A DNA stretch of 64,000 bases from Providencia heimbachae ATCC 35613. Lineage in GTDB: Bacteria; Pseudomonadota; Gammaproteobacteria; Enterobacterales; Enterobacteriaceae. The translations under genes and the position numbers were made by a program. The notes beneath the pieces are model-generated. The model searched no databases, was not told the origin of the DNA, and saw only the letters and a list, made by a program, of their open reading frames with translations. Within the stretch, counting starts at the first letter, position 1. The number at the start of each line of letters is the position of its first letter. The stretch lies in contig NZ_LXEW01000047.1 of NCBI RefSeq assembly GCF_001655055.1, forward strand, positions 1 to 64,000, read 5' to 3'. This document shows positions 16,637-25,638 of this stretch, piece by piece.

Positions 16637-17605
16637 CTATTTTGCATCTCTAAATAGCTTCAAAATAATACTCGTTACAATGGCAATCGCACCACCAATA
16701 GCGGTTTCTGTCACTCTATCAAATAATAGGACATAGGCAGGGTGGCGCCAGTAAATTACTTGCTCGAGTATGGATAATATTAAGCTGGTGACAATAAAGG
16801 TCATAAAGGTATAGCCATGATGAAAACTCATCGGCATCAGAAAGGCAAAAATAACAATCGCAACTAACCCTACATAAGGCATGAATGGCGTATTAAATAA
16901 GAAATAAAGAAGCAAAACAGAGATTAAGCTTCCTGCTACTCTTTGTAATGTGATGCGAATAATACTTTGCGATTTAGGGTGTAAAACGAAAACGAAAGTC
17001 AGTAGCGTCCAATAAAAATGGCCAAGATCCAACATGCGAGGAATGGCTAATGTTAATAATAAGCCGATAGTATAGGTCATCGAGCGGGGAATAATATGTT
17101 TTCGCAAAGTAAATAAATTTTGCTCAACCAGTGCGCTTGTAATGATGGCATGCCGATAAACTTTATGGCTAAGAACATAGTTTGTGATGAGTGTAATTCC
17201 ACTGCCAATGACAAAACCAAGGGCCAAACTTTTTGAAATATCAGGCAGTATTGTGCCGATAGTTGACATAATTATCATAAACTTCATGGTTAAATCCATC
17301 ACAGGATCAGTACCATAGAGTTGATAATAAATAAAAGAAAATATAGCGAGATAAATATAAAATCCCGTGCCTAAACGCAGTGTGTCGCCGATAAGAATTG
17401 CGACCAAAATCATCACTAACCAAAAAGCAGTATAAAAATAGTTTTTATACTCTTTTGCGGCATTGAATAAATTGAACGAATATAGAGTTGAAAATGCCGC
17501 CCACATGGCAGCTTGGACATCTAAAATTGCAAAAGCTGCGCCCGCACTAAGCAACATGCAGCTACTGAAAATGATCCCATCATGGATACCCGGTACCTTT
17601 CTCAT
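16637..17605 (-). CDS. FUSC-family inner membrane protein
   Basis: 322 residues, largely hydrophobic, with two blocks of about five membrane segments (roughly residues 10-150 and 175-310) joined by a short cytoplasmic stretch. This matches the fusaric-acid-resistance (FUSC) fold of aromatic-acid and toxin efflux proteins, although the usual long cytoplasmic domain between the blocks is short. No partner membrane-fusion protein gene is adjacent. The start codon has only a weak ribosome binding site. The function is probably export of small organic acids, but this is a family-level guess. Confidence 0.65.
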   Translation of the reverse strand: MRKVPGIHDGIIFSSCMLLSAGAAFAILDVQAAMWAAFSTLYSFNLFNAAKEYKNYFYTAFWLVMILVAILIGDTLRLGTGFYIYLAIFSFIYYQLYGTDPVMDLTMKFMIIMSTIGTILPDISKSLALGFVIGSGITLITNYVLSHKVYRHAIITSALVEQNLFTLRKHIIPRSMTYTIGLLLTLAIPRMLDLGHFYWTLLTFVFVLHPKSQSIIRITLQRVAGSLISVLLLYFLFNTPFMPYVGLVAIVIFAFLMPMSFHHGYTFMTFIVTSLILSILEQVIYWRHPAYVLLFDRVTETAIGGAIAIVTSIILKLFRDAK

Positions 17606-17690
17606 AATAAAATGCTCATAATTAGATGCTCGAAAATTGTATTGTAACTCATTAATTAATAAGAGTATTTGATGATAGCATACATATTAT

Positions 17691-17740
17691 CATCATACTT
17701 CAAGTTGTCGGGAATGGCTGAAACTTGAATTATTTTAAGT
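17691..17740. repeat. Short palindromic repeat copy
   Basis: CATCATACTTCAAGTT and the inverse AACTTGAATTATTTTAAGT, separated by about 16 bases. It carries the CATACTTCAAGTTG end motif shared with repeats at 9997, 36600, 49070 and 56000. Confidence 0.55.
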
Positions 17741-17908
17741 ATAATTAAGTCATATGAAATTGGGTTGTTGGTAAATGAACAATTTTATTCAGTCACTTAG
17801 TAGTAAGATATTGTTATTCAGGCCATTGTATTTTTATGACGTAAAAAATGCATAATGGTTATCGATGTCGTAGATATGAAATTTATTGTGGAAACAATGG
17901 AAGAAAAA

Positions 17909-18529
17909 ATGCAAATAATAAATCCTCACGATTTTGTTTGGGTCGGTAGCACTAGCGACGTGCCCATCGAATCACTTCCTGAATGGGTGCGTTCTCAATG
18001 GAATCATCGCCTCCCACTAACGGTTTATAGAGAAAAAGCGGAAGAAAATAAATTAACCGTCGCGATTAGAGGCATTAAATCTTTTCAGCGAGTCACTACA
18101 CAAATCGATAAATCTGCGATCACGCATATTATGAATATTGAATCTTTAGTGGCAAACTCGATTGAATTACAACGCTCTATGTTTATCGCATTACCCCCTG
18201 TACAAGTTTTATTATTAATCTCACAGCATAATTGGCCGTGGAAGTGGGGGGTGACTGGGAGCTGCGCTTATACATTGGCAACGGATATTCAGAGCATGCT
18301 TTCCGATGGCGATCTTGATGTGGTGATCAAATGCCCAACTCGCCATCAAAAAGAAGATTTTGCTGAATTTGCCATTAAAGCCAATACCCCTTATTGCCCA
18401 ATTGATATCTATGTTGAAACGCCAAAAGGTGGCTTCTCTTTAGCTGAATGGTTCAAAAATGAGCAAGTTACCTTACATACCCCTGATGGGGAGGTAATGA
18501 CGGCAGACCCTTGGGATGAGAGCTTATAA
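17909..18529 (+). CDS. mdcG: MdcG-like malonate decarboxylase holo-ACP synthase, orphan
   Basis: 206 residues from the ATG at 17909, picked because GGAAG lies five bases before it and the product then starts MQIINPHDFVWVG, as MdcG proteins do; two upstream ATGs (17855, 17876) have no such site. MdcG transfers the phosphoribosyl-dephospho-CoA prosthetic group to the acyl-carrier subunit of malonate decarboxylase. The nucleotidyltransferase-like core is visible (GVTGSCAYTLATDI, then SDGDLDVVIK, then CPIDIYVETP). No other mdc gene is in the window, which is unusual. A perfect hairpin follows at 18652. Recognition of the family is moderately confident. Confidence 0.65.
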   Translation: MQIINPHDFVWVGSTSDVPIESLPEWVRSQWNHRLPLTVYREKAEENKLTVAIRGIKSFQRVTTQIDKSAITHIMNIESLVANSIELQRSMFIALPPVQVLLLISQHNWPWKWGVTGSCAYTLATDIQSMLSDGDLDVVIKCPTRHQKEDFAEFAIKANTPYCPIDIYVETPKGGFSLAEWFKNEQVTLHTPDGEVMTADPWDESL

Positions 18530-18651
18530 GACTTAAATTGAATATTGAATGAACGGTTATTGATTGAAAGCTAATCTTATTGTTCGAAAAGTAATTTTGA
18601 TGTTCGAGCAGGTGATTTTTTACTAATCGATTATGACCGATACAGTGAATT

Positions 18652-18685
18652 AAAATAGTCGGGCTACTGATAGCGCGACTATTTT
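18652..18685 (+). terminator. Perfect hairpin after mdcG
   Basis: AAAATAGTCG / CGACTATTTT with an inner GCTA-CTGA-TAGC stem; the 3' arm itself ends in TTTT. It is a likely terminator, and nearly symmetric, so it could work on both strands. Confidence 0.65.
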
Positions 18686-19507
18686 AGGTTAAGTGATGTG
18701 AAGCTGTATTATATGTCGCTGTACCGCTTAAAATTAAACCCGATAGCACGATTATGGATGTTCATGAATGAACATGTCCTAAATAATCACTATGTTATCA
18801 ATAAACATGAATTTCGTGACAAAATATTTCAATTTATCACGATAATATTATTTCATATCTCTGGTTCACTTAAGCAGGAAATTAATGACAATTTTAGATA
18901 CTGAAAACTATATCTTGAGGTTTATTGGATATTTTAAATAAACACAAGAGCTAACATGGCATTTTTAGACATGAAGTATTTATATTTTATATAAACAAAT
19001 CAAATAAAATTGAATAAAAAAACTGGTTATGTAAAACAAAAAACCAAAATAAAAGAATGCTTAATAATTTATAGTAAATGATTAATTTTATTTAGTTATT
19101 TTTAATTTGCCGTTTGATTTAAACGCATAATATGAATATCAAATAATCAACTTGTATTTAAATTATTTTATATGATAGAGTCGAAAAATACTTACAATTG
19201 TAGGTATCCTACATGTGAATATTTCACACTATAGTGAAGTTATATATTGAATCATTAATTTAGGTTAAGTTATTTTGTGGCATTAGATACTAGTAAGGGC
19301 GATGGAAATGCTTACAACAATGATTAGATAAGTTTAATTAAATAATTTAGTTAAAATTTCATCTAGTGCATACATATTCATTTCATTTAAAGAAAAATAG
19401 ATTTGCTTATATTGCACTTATTCTGAATTTTACTTCTTAATGTAATGTCCACGTAGAACATTATAAAAACAGATAAATTAACGACAAACACAATATAGGA
19501 ATCCATT
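18686..19507. other. 822-bp AT-rich intergenic region
   Basis: No convincing gene. A 68-codon frame at 18698-18904 lacks a ribosome binding site and family features. The sequence is very AT-rich, of the kind bound by H-NS. TGTGA-ATATT-TCACA at 19214-19228 resembles a CRP site but has five instead of six central bases. It must contain the promoter of the peptidase/transporter pair at 19508. Confidence 0.5.
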
Positions 19508-20638
19508 ATGACTAATCAATTTTTAGAACACGAACCGGCCATGCTAAAACTACTGGAATATGTTGTGAATATCGAATCAGGCTCTTATGATAAAACTGGA
19601 GTCGATAACCATGCTGCAGTTTGGTGTGAAAAGTACCGTGAAATGGGGTTTGAAATTGAAGTCATTGAAAATGAATCATTAGGCAATAACTACCGTATTT
19701 ATTACCCGTCTGTTAAGGCTGATATCTTAATTTTACTGCACTTAGATACTGTTTTTCCTAAAGGCACTGTTGCAGAACGCCCATTTAGTATCGAAGGTAA
19801 TAGAGCCTATGGTCCAGGTGTAATCGATATGAAAGGTAGCCATGTCATGGTGTACCAAGTCATGAAACAATTGTATGACAATCAAGATACTCGTTATAAA
19901 AATATCGAAATATTGCTTAATTGTGACGAAGAAATCGGCTCTATTTCATCTCGAGAGGTGATTGAGAAATGTGCATTGGGCAAACGTTACGCATTGGTTA
20001 TGGAGCCTGCTCGTGCTAATGGTGCTATTGTCAGTGCGCGCCGCGGTGTCGGTACCTATGTATTAAACATCGAAGGCAAAGCATCCCACTCAGGGATCGC
20101 CCCAGAAGCCGGCATTAGTGCCATTCAAGAGTTATCCCATAAAATCCAAAGCCTGCATTCCCTTTCCGCTCATGACAAAGGTTTGTCCGTTAATGTCGGT
20201 TTAATTTCAGGTGGAACCTCAGTCAATACCGTTGCACCGAATGCAAGAGCAGAAATTGATGTGCGGATCTCCTCTGAAGAACAGGGTATTGAGATCGATA
20301 AAAAAGTCAGAGAAGTGTGCAGCGAACCAGTATTAGATGGCATCAAGTTGACACTAACGGGTGGTATCAATCGCCCGCCGATGGCGAAAACCGATGAAAG
20401 TACCGTACTTATCGACATCATCAAGCAAGAAGCGACGAAATTAGATATCGAGTTAATCGATGTTTCAACCGGTGGTGGTTCAGACGCTTCCTTTACTGCA
20501 GGTGTTGGCACTGCCACTGTCGATGGTTTAGGCCCAATTGGCGGCTACCAACACAGTGATAAAGAATATTTAGAAATTCCATCATTAACTGAGCGAGCGC
20601 AGTTATTTTTCAATGTATTACAACGCATTACACAATAA
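19508..20638 (+). CDS. M20-family metallopeptidase (glutamate carboxypeptidase type)
   Basis: 376 residues, similar to carboxypeptidase G2-type exo-hydrolases. The two-zinc site is visible: His78 in LLHLDTVFP, Asp107 in GVIDMKG, Glu141/142 in CDEEIGS, Glu166 in MEPARANGA, and a C-terminal His in GGYQHSDKEY. The dimerisation insert lies at about residues 180-290. No signal peptide is seen, so it is cytoplasmic. It lies 24 bases upstream of a YfcC-type carrier, which suggests import of a peptide or acyl-amino acid followed by hydrolysis (inference). AGGAATCC lies before the ATG. Confidence 0.85.
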   Translation: MTNQFLEHEPAMLKLLEYVVNIESGSYDKTGVDNHAAVWCEKYREMGFEIEVIENESLGNNYRIYYPSVKADILILLHLDTVFPKGTVAERPFSIEGNRAYGPGVIDMKGSHVMVYQVMKQLYDNQDTRYKNIEILLNCDEEIGSISSREVIEKCALGKRYALVMEPARANGAIVSARRGVGTYVLNIEGKASHSGIAPEAGISAIQELSHKIQSLHSLSAHDKGLSVNVGLISGGTSVNTVAPNARAEIDVRISSEEQGIEIDKKVREVCSEPVLDGIKLTLTGGINRPPMAKTDESTVLIDIIKQEATKLDIELIDVSTGGGSDASFTAGVGTATVDGLGPIGGYQHSDKEYLEIPSLTERAQLFFNVLQRITQ

Positions 20639-20662
20639 ATAATAATCCAACAGGATAATAAT

Positions 20663-22093
20663 ATGGCAACAACGTCAACAACACCAACAAAAAAACGGTC
20701 GGAAGGTTTAAATCCTTACGTTTTATTGTTTTTTATTTTAGTCATCGCGGGTATTGCCACGTGGATCGTTCCAGCTGGGCAATATGCATCAGAAACCAAA
20801 GTCATTACCATGGTCAAAGATGGTATTGAAACTAAAGTTTCTAGCTCTTATACCATACCGGGCAGTTATGAGCGATTGCCAGAACAACACGGCATTTTAC
20901 CGGGGCAAATTTTCACTTCTATTGCCGATGGCTTAGTTAAAGCCGCCCCAATTATCTTTTTAATTATTTTTACTGGTGGCGCGTTATATCTTCTCGAAGA
21001 AACTGGTGCTATCAAAAAAGTATTGAATAACATTTCGCGCAGTAAAAAGCTAAATGATTTCCTGTTAATTACGATTTTCTTTGTGGTGTTTTCTATTTTA
21101 GGTACCACAGGTATTGTCGTTAACTCAATCATTGCATTTGTTCCTATCGGGTTGCTAGTCGCAAAATCCGTCGGGATGGACGATAAATTTGGTGCTGCAT
21201 TAGTCTATGTTGCTGCCTACGCTGGCTTTAATGCCTCAATTATGGCACCTATGACTGTTGGCTTATCGCAAGGCTTAGCGGATGTTCCACTGCTATCTGG
21301 CCTTGGTTTTCGAATGGTGATTTATATCGCCTTCGTTATTGCGGGTATCTTATTTTTAACTTTCTATACCAAAATATGCCGTAATCAAGGCATGGTACGT
21401 CCTGAAATTGCTGCCGATGATTCTGAGCACCAAACGTCAAAAATTTCGGCTCTACACATCATCACCTTGTCATATAGTGCATTCTGCTTAGTCGGCTTTA
21501 TTTTTGGTGCTGTTGAGTGGGGCTGGGGTGAAAAAGAGATGATGGCGATGTTTATCATCTTAGGCGTTGGTGTAGGTGTGTTAAACCGTATGTCACCAAA
21601 TAGCATTGCAATAGGCTTTTTAAAAGGCTGTGCGGGTATGGTTGGCGGTGCATTTATCGTTGGTATGGCACGTGCAATTGCGATTGTGTTATCTGATGGC
21701 ATGATCTTAGACACTATTGTTAATGCAATTATTTCGATGATGGATGGTTTACCAAAAACGCTTTCAGCGCTATCAATGTTTGGAACTGCTGCCATTATGC
21801 ACTTCTTTATTTCTTCTGGTTCTGGTGAAGCCGCAGTATTAGTGCCAATCTTTACACCTATGGGCGATCTGTTAGAAATTACCCGCCAAACTACGGTACA
21901 AACTGTTCTGTTAGGTGAAGGTGTAGTGAATTGTATTAACCCAACATCTGGGATTTTAATGGCGGTATTGGCTACGGCAAAAATCCCTTATACCAAGTGG
22001 GTGAAATTTATCTGGCCATTAGTATTTACATGGATTGTTATTTCTATTGTGGCATTAGTTTATGCCGTAATAACCAATTTAGGGCCGATTTAA
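20663..22093 (+). CDS. YfcC-family (DcuC/ArgR-ornithine antiporter-like) membrane carrier
   Basis: 476 residues with about 12 membrane segments. The N-terminal NPYVLLFFILVIAGIATWIVPAGQY is characteristic of the YfcC/C4-dicarboxylate anaerobic carrier family. It is followed by a periplasmic loop, TTGIVVNSIIAFVPIGL, and the C-terminal SSGSGEAAVLVPIFTPMGD helix-turn region. The substrate is unknown; members carry amino acids, peptides or dicarboxylates. AGGATAATAAT precedes the ATG. It is in an operon with the M20 peptidase, and a strong terminator follows. Confidence 0.82.
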   Translation: MATTSTTPTKKRSEGLNPYVLLFFILVIAGIATWIVPAGQYASETKVITMVKDGIETKVSSSYTIPGSYERLPEQHGILPGQIFTSIADGLVKAAPIIFLIIFTGGALYLLEETGAIKKVLNNISRSKKLNDFLLITIFFVVFSILGTTGIVVNSIIAFVPIGLLVAKSVGMDDKFGAALVYVAAYAGFNASIMAPMTVGLSQGLADVPLLSGLGFRMVIYIAFVIAGILFLTFYTKICRNQGMVRPEIAADDSEHQTSKISALHIITLSYSAFCLVGFIFGAVEWGWGEKEMMAMFIILGVGVGVLNRMSPNSIAIGFLKGCAGMVGGAFIVGMARAIAIVLSDGMILDTIVNAIISMMDGLPKTLSALSMFGTAAIMHFFISSGSGEAAVLVPIFTPMGDLLEITRQTTVQTVLLGEGVVNCINPTSGILMAVLATAKIPYTKWVKFIWPLVFTWIVISIVALVYAVITNLGPI

Positions 22094-22121
22094 CCCTTTA
22101 AATAATAGCCAATGACACTGA

Positions 22122-22155
22122 AATAACACCACCTTACGCGGTGGTGTTATTTTTT
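22122..22155 (+). terminator. Strong terminator after the YfcC-type carrier gene
   Basis: 12-bp perfect stem AATAACACCACC / GGTGGTGTTATT with a 6-base loop, then TTTT. Confidence 0.93.
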
Positions 22156-22225
22156 ATAGCTTTAGCTAGTTTAAGTCGCGTTAGCGTCTTAAGTATAACC
22201 CCACAGAGCGGTTGGTTATGATTGC

Positions 22226-22855
22226 TTAGTGTTCAATATGAGGCTCTTCTAAACTGGCTTCACGCCATGCTTTCATCGCAGGCAGCGTTAAAATACGGTC
22301 AACCCATTGTTTAACCATATTATTAACCGGTAGCTGGTAGCCGTAGATTCTAAATGCGACAGGTGCATAAAATGCGTCAACAGCGGTGAATTCATTGCCT
22401 GCCAGCCATGGGCCTCCGAAAGCTTCAAATCCTTCTTGCCATAATTGCTGTAGGCGATTTAAATTGTCTTGTAATTCAGGCGAAATTACCGCTAAAGGTG
22501 CTTGCCTTGATACATCCATTGGGCATTGCTGACGTAAGGCCATAAAACCAGAGTGCATTTCAGCGCTTGCGCTACGAGCCCATGCTCTTGCCCGTTTTTC
22601 TTGTGGCCAAACTTGAGGAAACTCTTCGGCGACATATTCACAAATAGCCAAAGAATCCCAGACGGTTTGTTGACCATCAACAAGACAAGGGACTAAACCT
22701 GATGGTGAAAAATGTCTAAATTTATCATGGCTACTTTTACCATTTTCAAAAAAACAGAGATTTTCTTCAAAAGGAATATTTAAAGTTTTTAGAAGAATCC
22801 AAGGGCGTAAAGACCATGAAGAGTAGTTTTTATTTGCTATCCAAAGTGTATACAT
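22226..22855 (-). CDS. Glutathione S-transferase family protein
   Basis: 209 residues. The N-terminal thioredoxin-like domain (about 1-78) starts MYTLWIANKNYSSWSLRPW, with a Ser-containing active-site region, and has the glutathione-contacting VPCLVDG and DSLAICEYV. An all-helical C-terminal domain follows (about 90-205). It probably conjugates or reduces electrophiles using glutathione; the substrate is unknown. The gene stands alone and converges with the YfcC-type carrier gene. Confidence 0.88.
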   Translation of the reverse strand: MYTLWIANKNYSSWSLRPWILLKTLNIPFEENLCFFENGKSSHDKFRHFSPSGLVPCLVDGQQTVWDSLAICEYVAEEFPQVWPQEKRARAWARSASAEMHSGFMALRQQCPMDVSRQAPLAVISPELQDNLNRLQQLWQEGFEAFGGPWLAGNEFTAVDAFYAPVAFRIYGYQLPVNNMVKQWVDRILTLPAMKAWREASLEEPHIEH

Positions 22856-23365
22856 AGAGTTAAACCTGCCAATTGGTTGAGAAAGTACGCAAGGAATAGA
22901 TTATCAATCTAAAGTGGATAAAGCAGGTCGACAAATGTTTTTTGAAAAAACAAGTGAAAATCTATATTGTTATATCTTAAATATCAATATTTCTGACTGT
23001 TTTTTAGTTATTAAATCCATATAAAGAGTGATGTTGGAGAACATATTTCTATCATTTAATTATAATTTGATGAGTATGGAGCATATAAAAATTAATTATA
23101 AGATAGACTTTATTGGAATTAAGAAAAATAAATATTTCTACGGTGATGACTATTTACAAAACTGTAGGAATCTTTATTAAACTTTGATTGTTTTTGATGG
23201 ACAAAATCGAATTTTCATCTATTTGTTTAATATGTTGATACTATTTGAATATCTTCAACAAAATATTTGTTTAACTTTGGGATAGGAATAAAAGAAATTT
23301 CACCTTATCATTGTTACGGCTTAGTTAATTAAATAATTACCTTTAAATCTAAATGGTTTTTTATC
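22856..23365. other. 510-bp AT-rich divergent promoter region
   Basis: No gene seen. It contains the divergent promoters of the glutathione transferase (minus) and cytochrome b (plus) genes. The DNA is very AT-rich, with no clear operator or terminator that I can name. Confidence 0.5.
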
Positions 23366-23923
23366 ATGCAATGGAAAAATAATTCAACTCGCTATGGGCA
23401 TTTATCTTTGCTCATACACTGGTTGGTCGCAATCGTCGTATATGGAATGTTTGCATTAGGTTTATGGATGGTCTCTTTGGGTTACTATGACAGTTGGTAT
23501 CACCAAGCACCTGAAATTCACAAGAGTATAGGAATATTATTATTTATTGTTATGGCATTTCGTGTGATTTGGCGATTTATTTCCCCACCACCGAAGCCAT
23601 TAGCAAGCTATAGTAAATTAACTAAGATCAGTTCCATTATTGTTCAAATTTTAATTTATATTATTTTGTTCAGTATTTTGATCAGTGGTTACTTAATTTC
23701 AACCGCTGATGGAGACCCCATTAGTGTATTTGGTTGGTTTGATGTTCCTGCCTTGTTTACGGGTGCAGCAACACAAGCGGATACCGCAGGTGAAATTCAT
23801 CTGTACTTAGCTTGGGCAGTTGTTTTGTTATCAGTACTGCACGCTTTTGCGGCATTTAAACATCACTTTTTTGATCGTGATATCACTTTAAAAAGAATAT
23901 TAGGGTTTAACCCTGACAAGTAA
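23366..23923 (+). CDS. Cytochrome b561 (CybB/YodB family)
   Basis: 185 residues with four membrane segments and haem-ligating histidines in [29 protein letters not shown] and [12 protein letters not shown]. This is a di-haem inner-membrane cytochrome that moves electrons between quinol and an acceptor such as superoxide. It precedes a YceI-family gene by 13 bases. The pair cytochrome b561-YceI recurs in many proteobacteria, which suggests a link between quinone redox and YceI lipid binding. No ribosome binding site is obvious at the ATG. Confidence 0.9.
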   Translation: MQWKNNSTRYGHLSLLIHWLVAIVVYGMFALGLWMVSLGYYDSWYHQAPEIHKSIGILLFIVMAFRVIWRFISPPPKPLASYSKLTKISSIIVQILIYIILFSILISGYLISTADGDPISVFGWFDVPALFTGAATQADTAGEIHLYLAWAVVLLSVLHAFAAFKHHFFDRDITLKRILGFNPDK

Positions 23924-23936
23924 TTTGGAGATAGTT

Positions 23937-24515
23937 ATGTTGAAGAAAACAGTTCTTGGTCTGGCTTCCGGTGCTTTATTATTATCAGCAACCTCAGCAT
24001 TAGCAGCAACTTATCAATTTGATAAACAAGGTCAGCATGCTTTTATTGAGTTTCGTATTCAGCATTTAGGTTATAGCTGGGTCTACGGCAGCTTTAAAGA
24101 TTTCGATGGTAACTTTACTTATGATGAAAAAGATCCATCAAAAGATAAAGTTGAAGTGACTATCAAAACTGGCAGTATTGATACTAACCACGCAGAACGT
24201 GATAAGCACTTACGTAGTGGTGATTTCTTAAACGCAGCTAAATTCCCTGAAGCAAAATTTGTTTCGACTGAAGTGAAAAAAGAAGGCGAAGCGTATAAAA
24301 TTACGGGTGATTTCACCTTAAATGGCGTAACTAAACCAATTACTTTAGATGCGAAATTAATGGGTGAAGGAAAAGATCCATGGGGTGGCTACCGTGCTGG
24401 TTTCGAAGCACAAGGTAATATTAAGCTAAAAGACTTTAATATTAAGTCTGACCTTGGACCTAAATCCCAAGAAGCTGAACTGTTAATTTCTGTTGAAGGT
24501 GTACAAGCTAAATAA
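23937..24515 (+). CDS. YceI-family periplasmic lipid-binding protein
   Basis: 192 residues from the ATG at 23937 (TTGGAG seven bases upstream; a TTG at 23925 in the same frame would be inside that site). It has a signal peptide, [20 protein letters not shown], with cleavage after ALA. The mature protein is one YceI lipocalin-like barrel starting [25 protein letters not shown] and ending [16 protein letters not shown]. YceI proteins bind polyisoprenoids such as ubiquinone. It is coupled to the cytochrome b561 gene, and a terminator follows 22 bases later. Confidence 0.92.
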   Translation: MLKKTVLGLASGALLLSATSALAATYQFDKQGQHAFIEFRIQHLGYSWVYGSFKDFDGNFTYDEKDPSKDKVEVTIKTGSIDTNHAERDKHLRSGDFLNAAKFPEAKFVSTEVKKEGEAYKITGDFTLNGVTKPITLDAKLMGEGKDPWGGYRAGFEAQGNIKLKDFNIKSDLGPKSQEAELLISVEGVQAK

Positions 24516-24537
24516 ATCAATGATTAATTAACAGACA

Positions 24538-24570
24538 ATCCTCGATGTTTTTTACATCGGGGATTTTTTG
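24538..24570 (+). terminator. Terminator after yceI
   Basis: Stem ATCCTCGATGT / ACATCGGGGAT (one G-U pair) followed by six T residues. Confidence 0.9.
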
Positions 24571-24732
24571 TTTGTGTACTCCAATTAAGGAATTACCTTT
24601 ATTCCTATAGCTAGACGGCTTTGTTACAGGATAAAATAGCTTTTATTTTCTATGGTGGCTCAGTAACTTCATGACATGATGGCTTGAAGTATCATAGTGG
24701 TTACTTGTTATATCGATAAAGGCAGGGCAATC

Positions 24733-25506
24733 TTGAATACAAATAGTTCACGTAAAACAGCATTGATTGTAATCATTGTTTTCATTGCATTTGCAGTGGG
24801 TTTTTACTGGTTGAGTAAAGATAATAATGAATTATCAACAAACAATAATGCAGTTATTCACTCAGAAGCGCTTGCTCAAGTTGAAAAAGAATTACCAATC
24901 ATCGCAACGGTTAAAAAAATAAGTCCAGAAACCTACCAAAGTTTTGAGCATTTAATTACTCAATATGATCCTGATAATGTGGATTTGCGTCGACAGCTTT
25001 TTGACCAAGTTGTTGGTAACGTGATGAAGTTAGTTTTAGAGCGTATGGAATATGCGTCAGACGAATCGGTCATTAATTTCACCGCTCGGGTCAATGATTA
25101 TTTAAAAGTATTACTTGAAGAAGACCCTTCAGGTAAAACGTGTTTTTATTCTTTATTTCCTCATATGAGAGAAACCGCTGAGATTATTCCACCACAAAAA
25201 AGCCAAACGGTTTTGCTTAAACAAATTCAAGCGACAAACGAATTATTAATTTCGAGCGAAGCCGGAGTAAAACAATCACTATTATCTGAATCAGAATATA
25301 AGAATATTTTGACTCAATTAGGTTCTGGCTTAGTTGAAAAGTATGGCAATGATGCGGGAATATTAGGGAATTTACAGGCAGGTAAGAAAGCGCCAGCAAC
25401 AGCATGCCGTATTTCAATTAGCTTTTATGATGAAATATTAGCCATGCCTGATAATGATAAAAAAGCAGCATTGTTGCGTTCTTTATTTTCCTCTGCTAAT
25501 AATTAA
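24733..25506 (+). CDS. Membrane-anchored protein of unknown function
   Basis: I do not recognise this protein. The frame is open from a GTG at 24697, but a TTG at 24733 with GGCAGGG just upstream gives a sensible 257-residue product. It has a short basic N-terminus (NTNSSRKT), one membrane helix (ALIVIIVFIAFAVGFYWL), and then a mostly helical soluble domain of about 225 residues placed in the periplasm. The domain contains two or three cysteines (GKTCFYS, ATACRIS), which could form a disulfide. A strong terminator lies downstream, so it is probably expressed alone. Confidence 0.6.
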   Translation: MNTNSSRKTALIVIIVFIAFAVGFYWLSKDNNELSTNNNAVIHSEALAQVEKELPIIATVKKISPETYQSFEHLITQYDPDNVDLRRQLFDQVVGNVMKLVLERMEYASDESVINFTARVNDYLKVLLEEDPSGKTCFYSLFPHMRETAEIIPPQKSQTVLLKQIQATNELLISSEAGVKQSLLSESEYKNILTQLGSGLVEKYGNDAGILGNLQAGKKAPATACRISISFYDEILAMPDNDKKAALLRSLFSSANN

Positions 25507-25541
25507 TCCTAATATTCTGCGTAAGAATAATGGCCAGTGAT

Positions 25542-25570
25542 AAAAGCACCCTATAGGGTGCTTTTATTTT
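25542..25570 (+). terminator. Terminator after the unknown membrane-anchored protein
   Basis: Perfect stem AAAAGCACCC / GGGTGCTTTT with a TATA loop and trailing T residues. It is symmetric enough to be bidirectional. Confidence 0.92.
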
Positions 25571-25638
25571 ATAACATCAACAAGACAGGTATTGTTGTAA
25601 GATACCGTAACATTCACAGATCACCAATTGGAGATAAC

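Noticed and set aside
18698-18904. 68-codon frame after mdcG
   Set aside because: AT-rich DNA just after a terminator hairpin, no ribosome binding site and no recognisable feature.
19214-19228. CRP-like TGTGA-ATATT-TCACA
   Set aside because: The half-sites are perfect but the spacer is five bases where CRP needs six.
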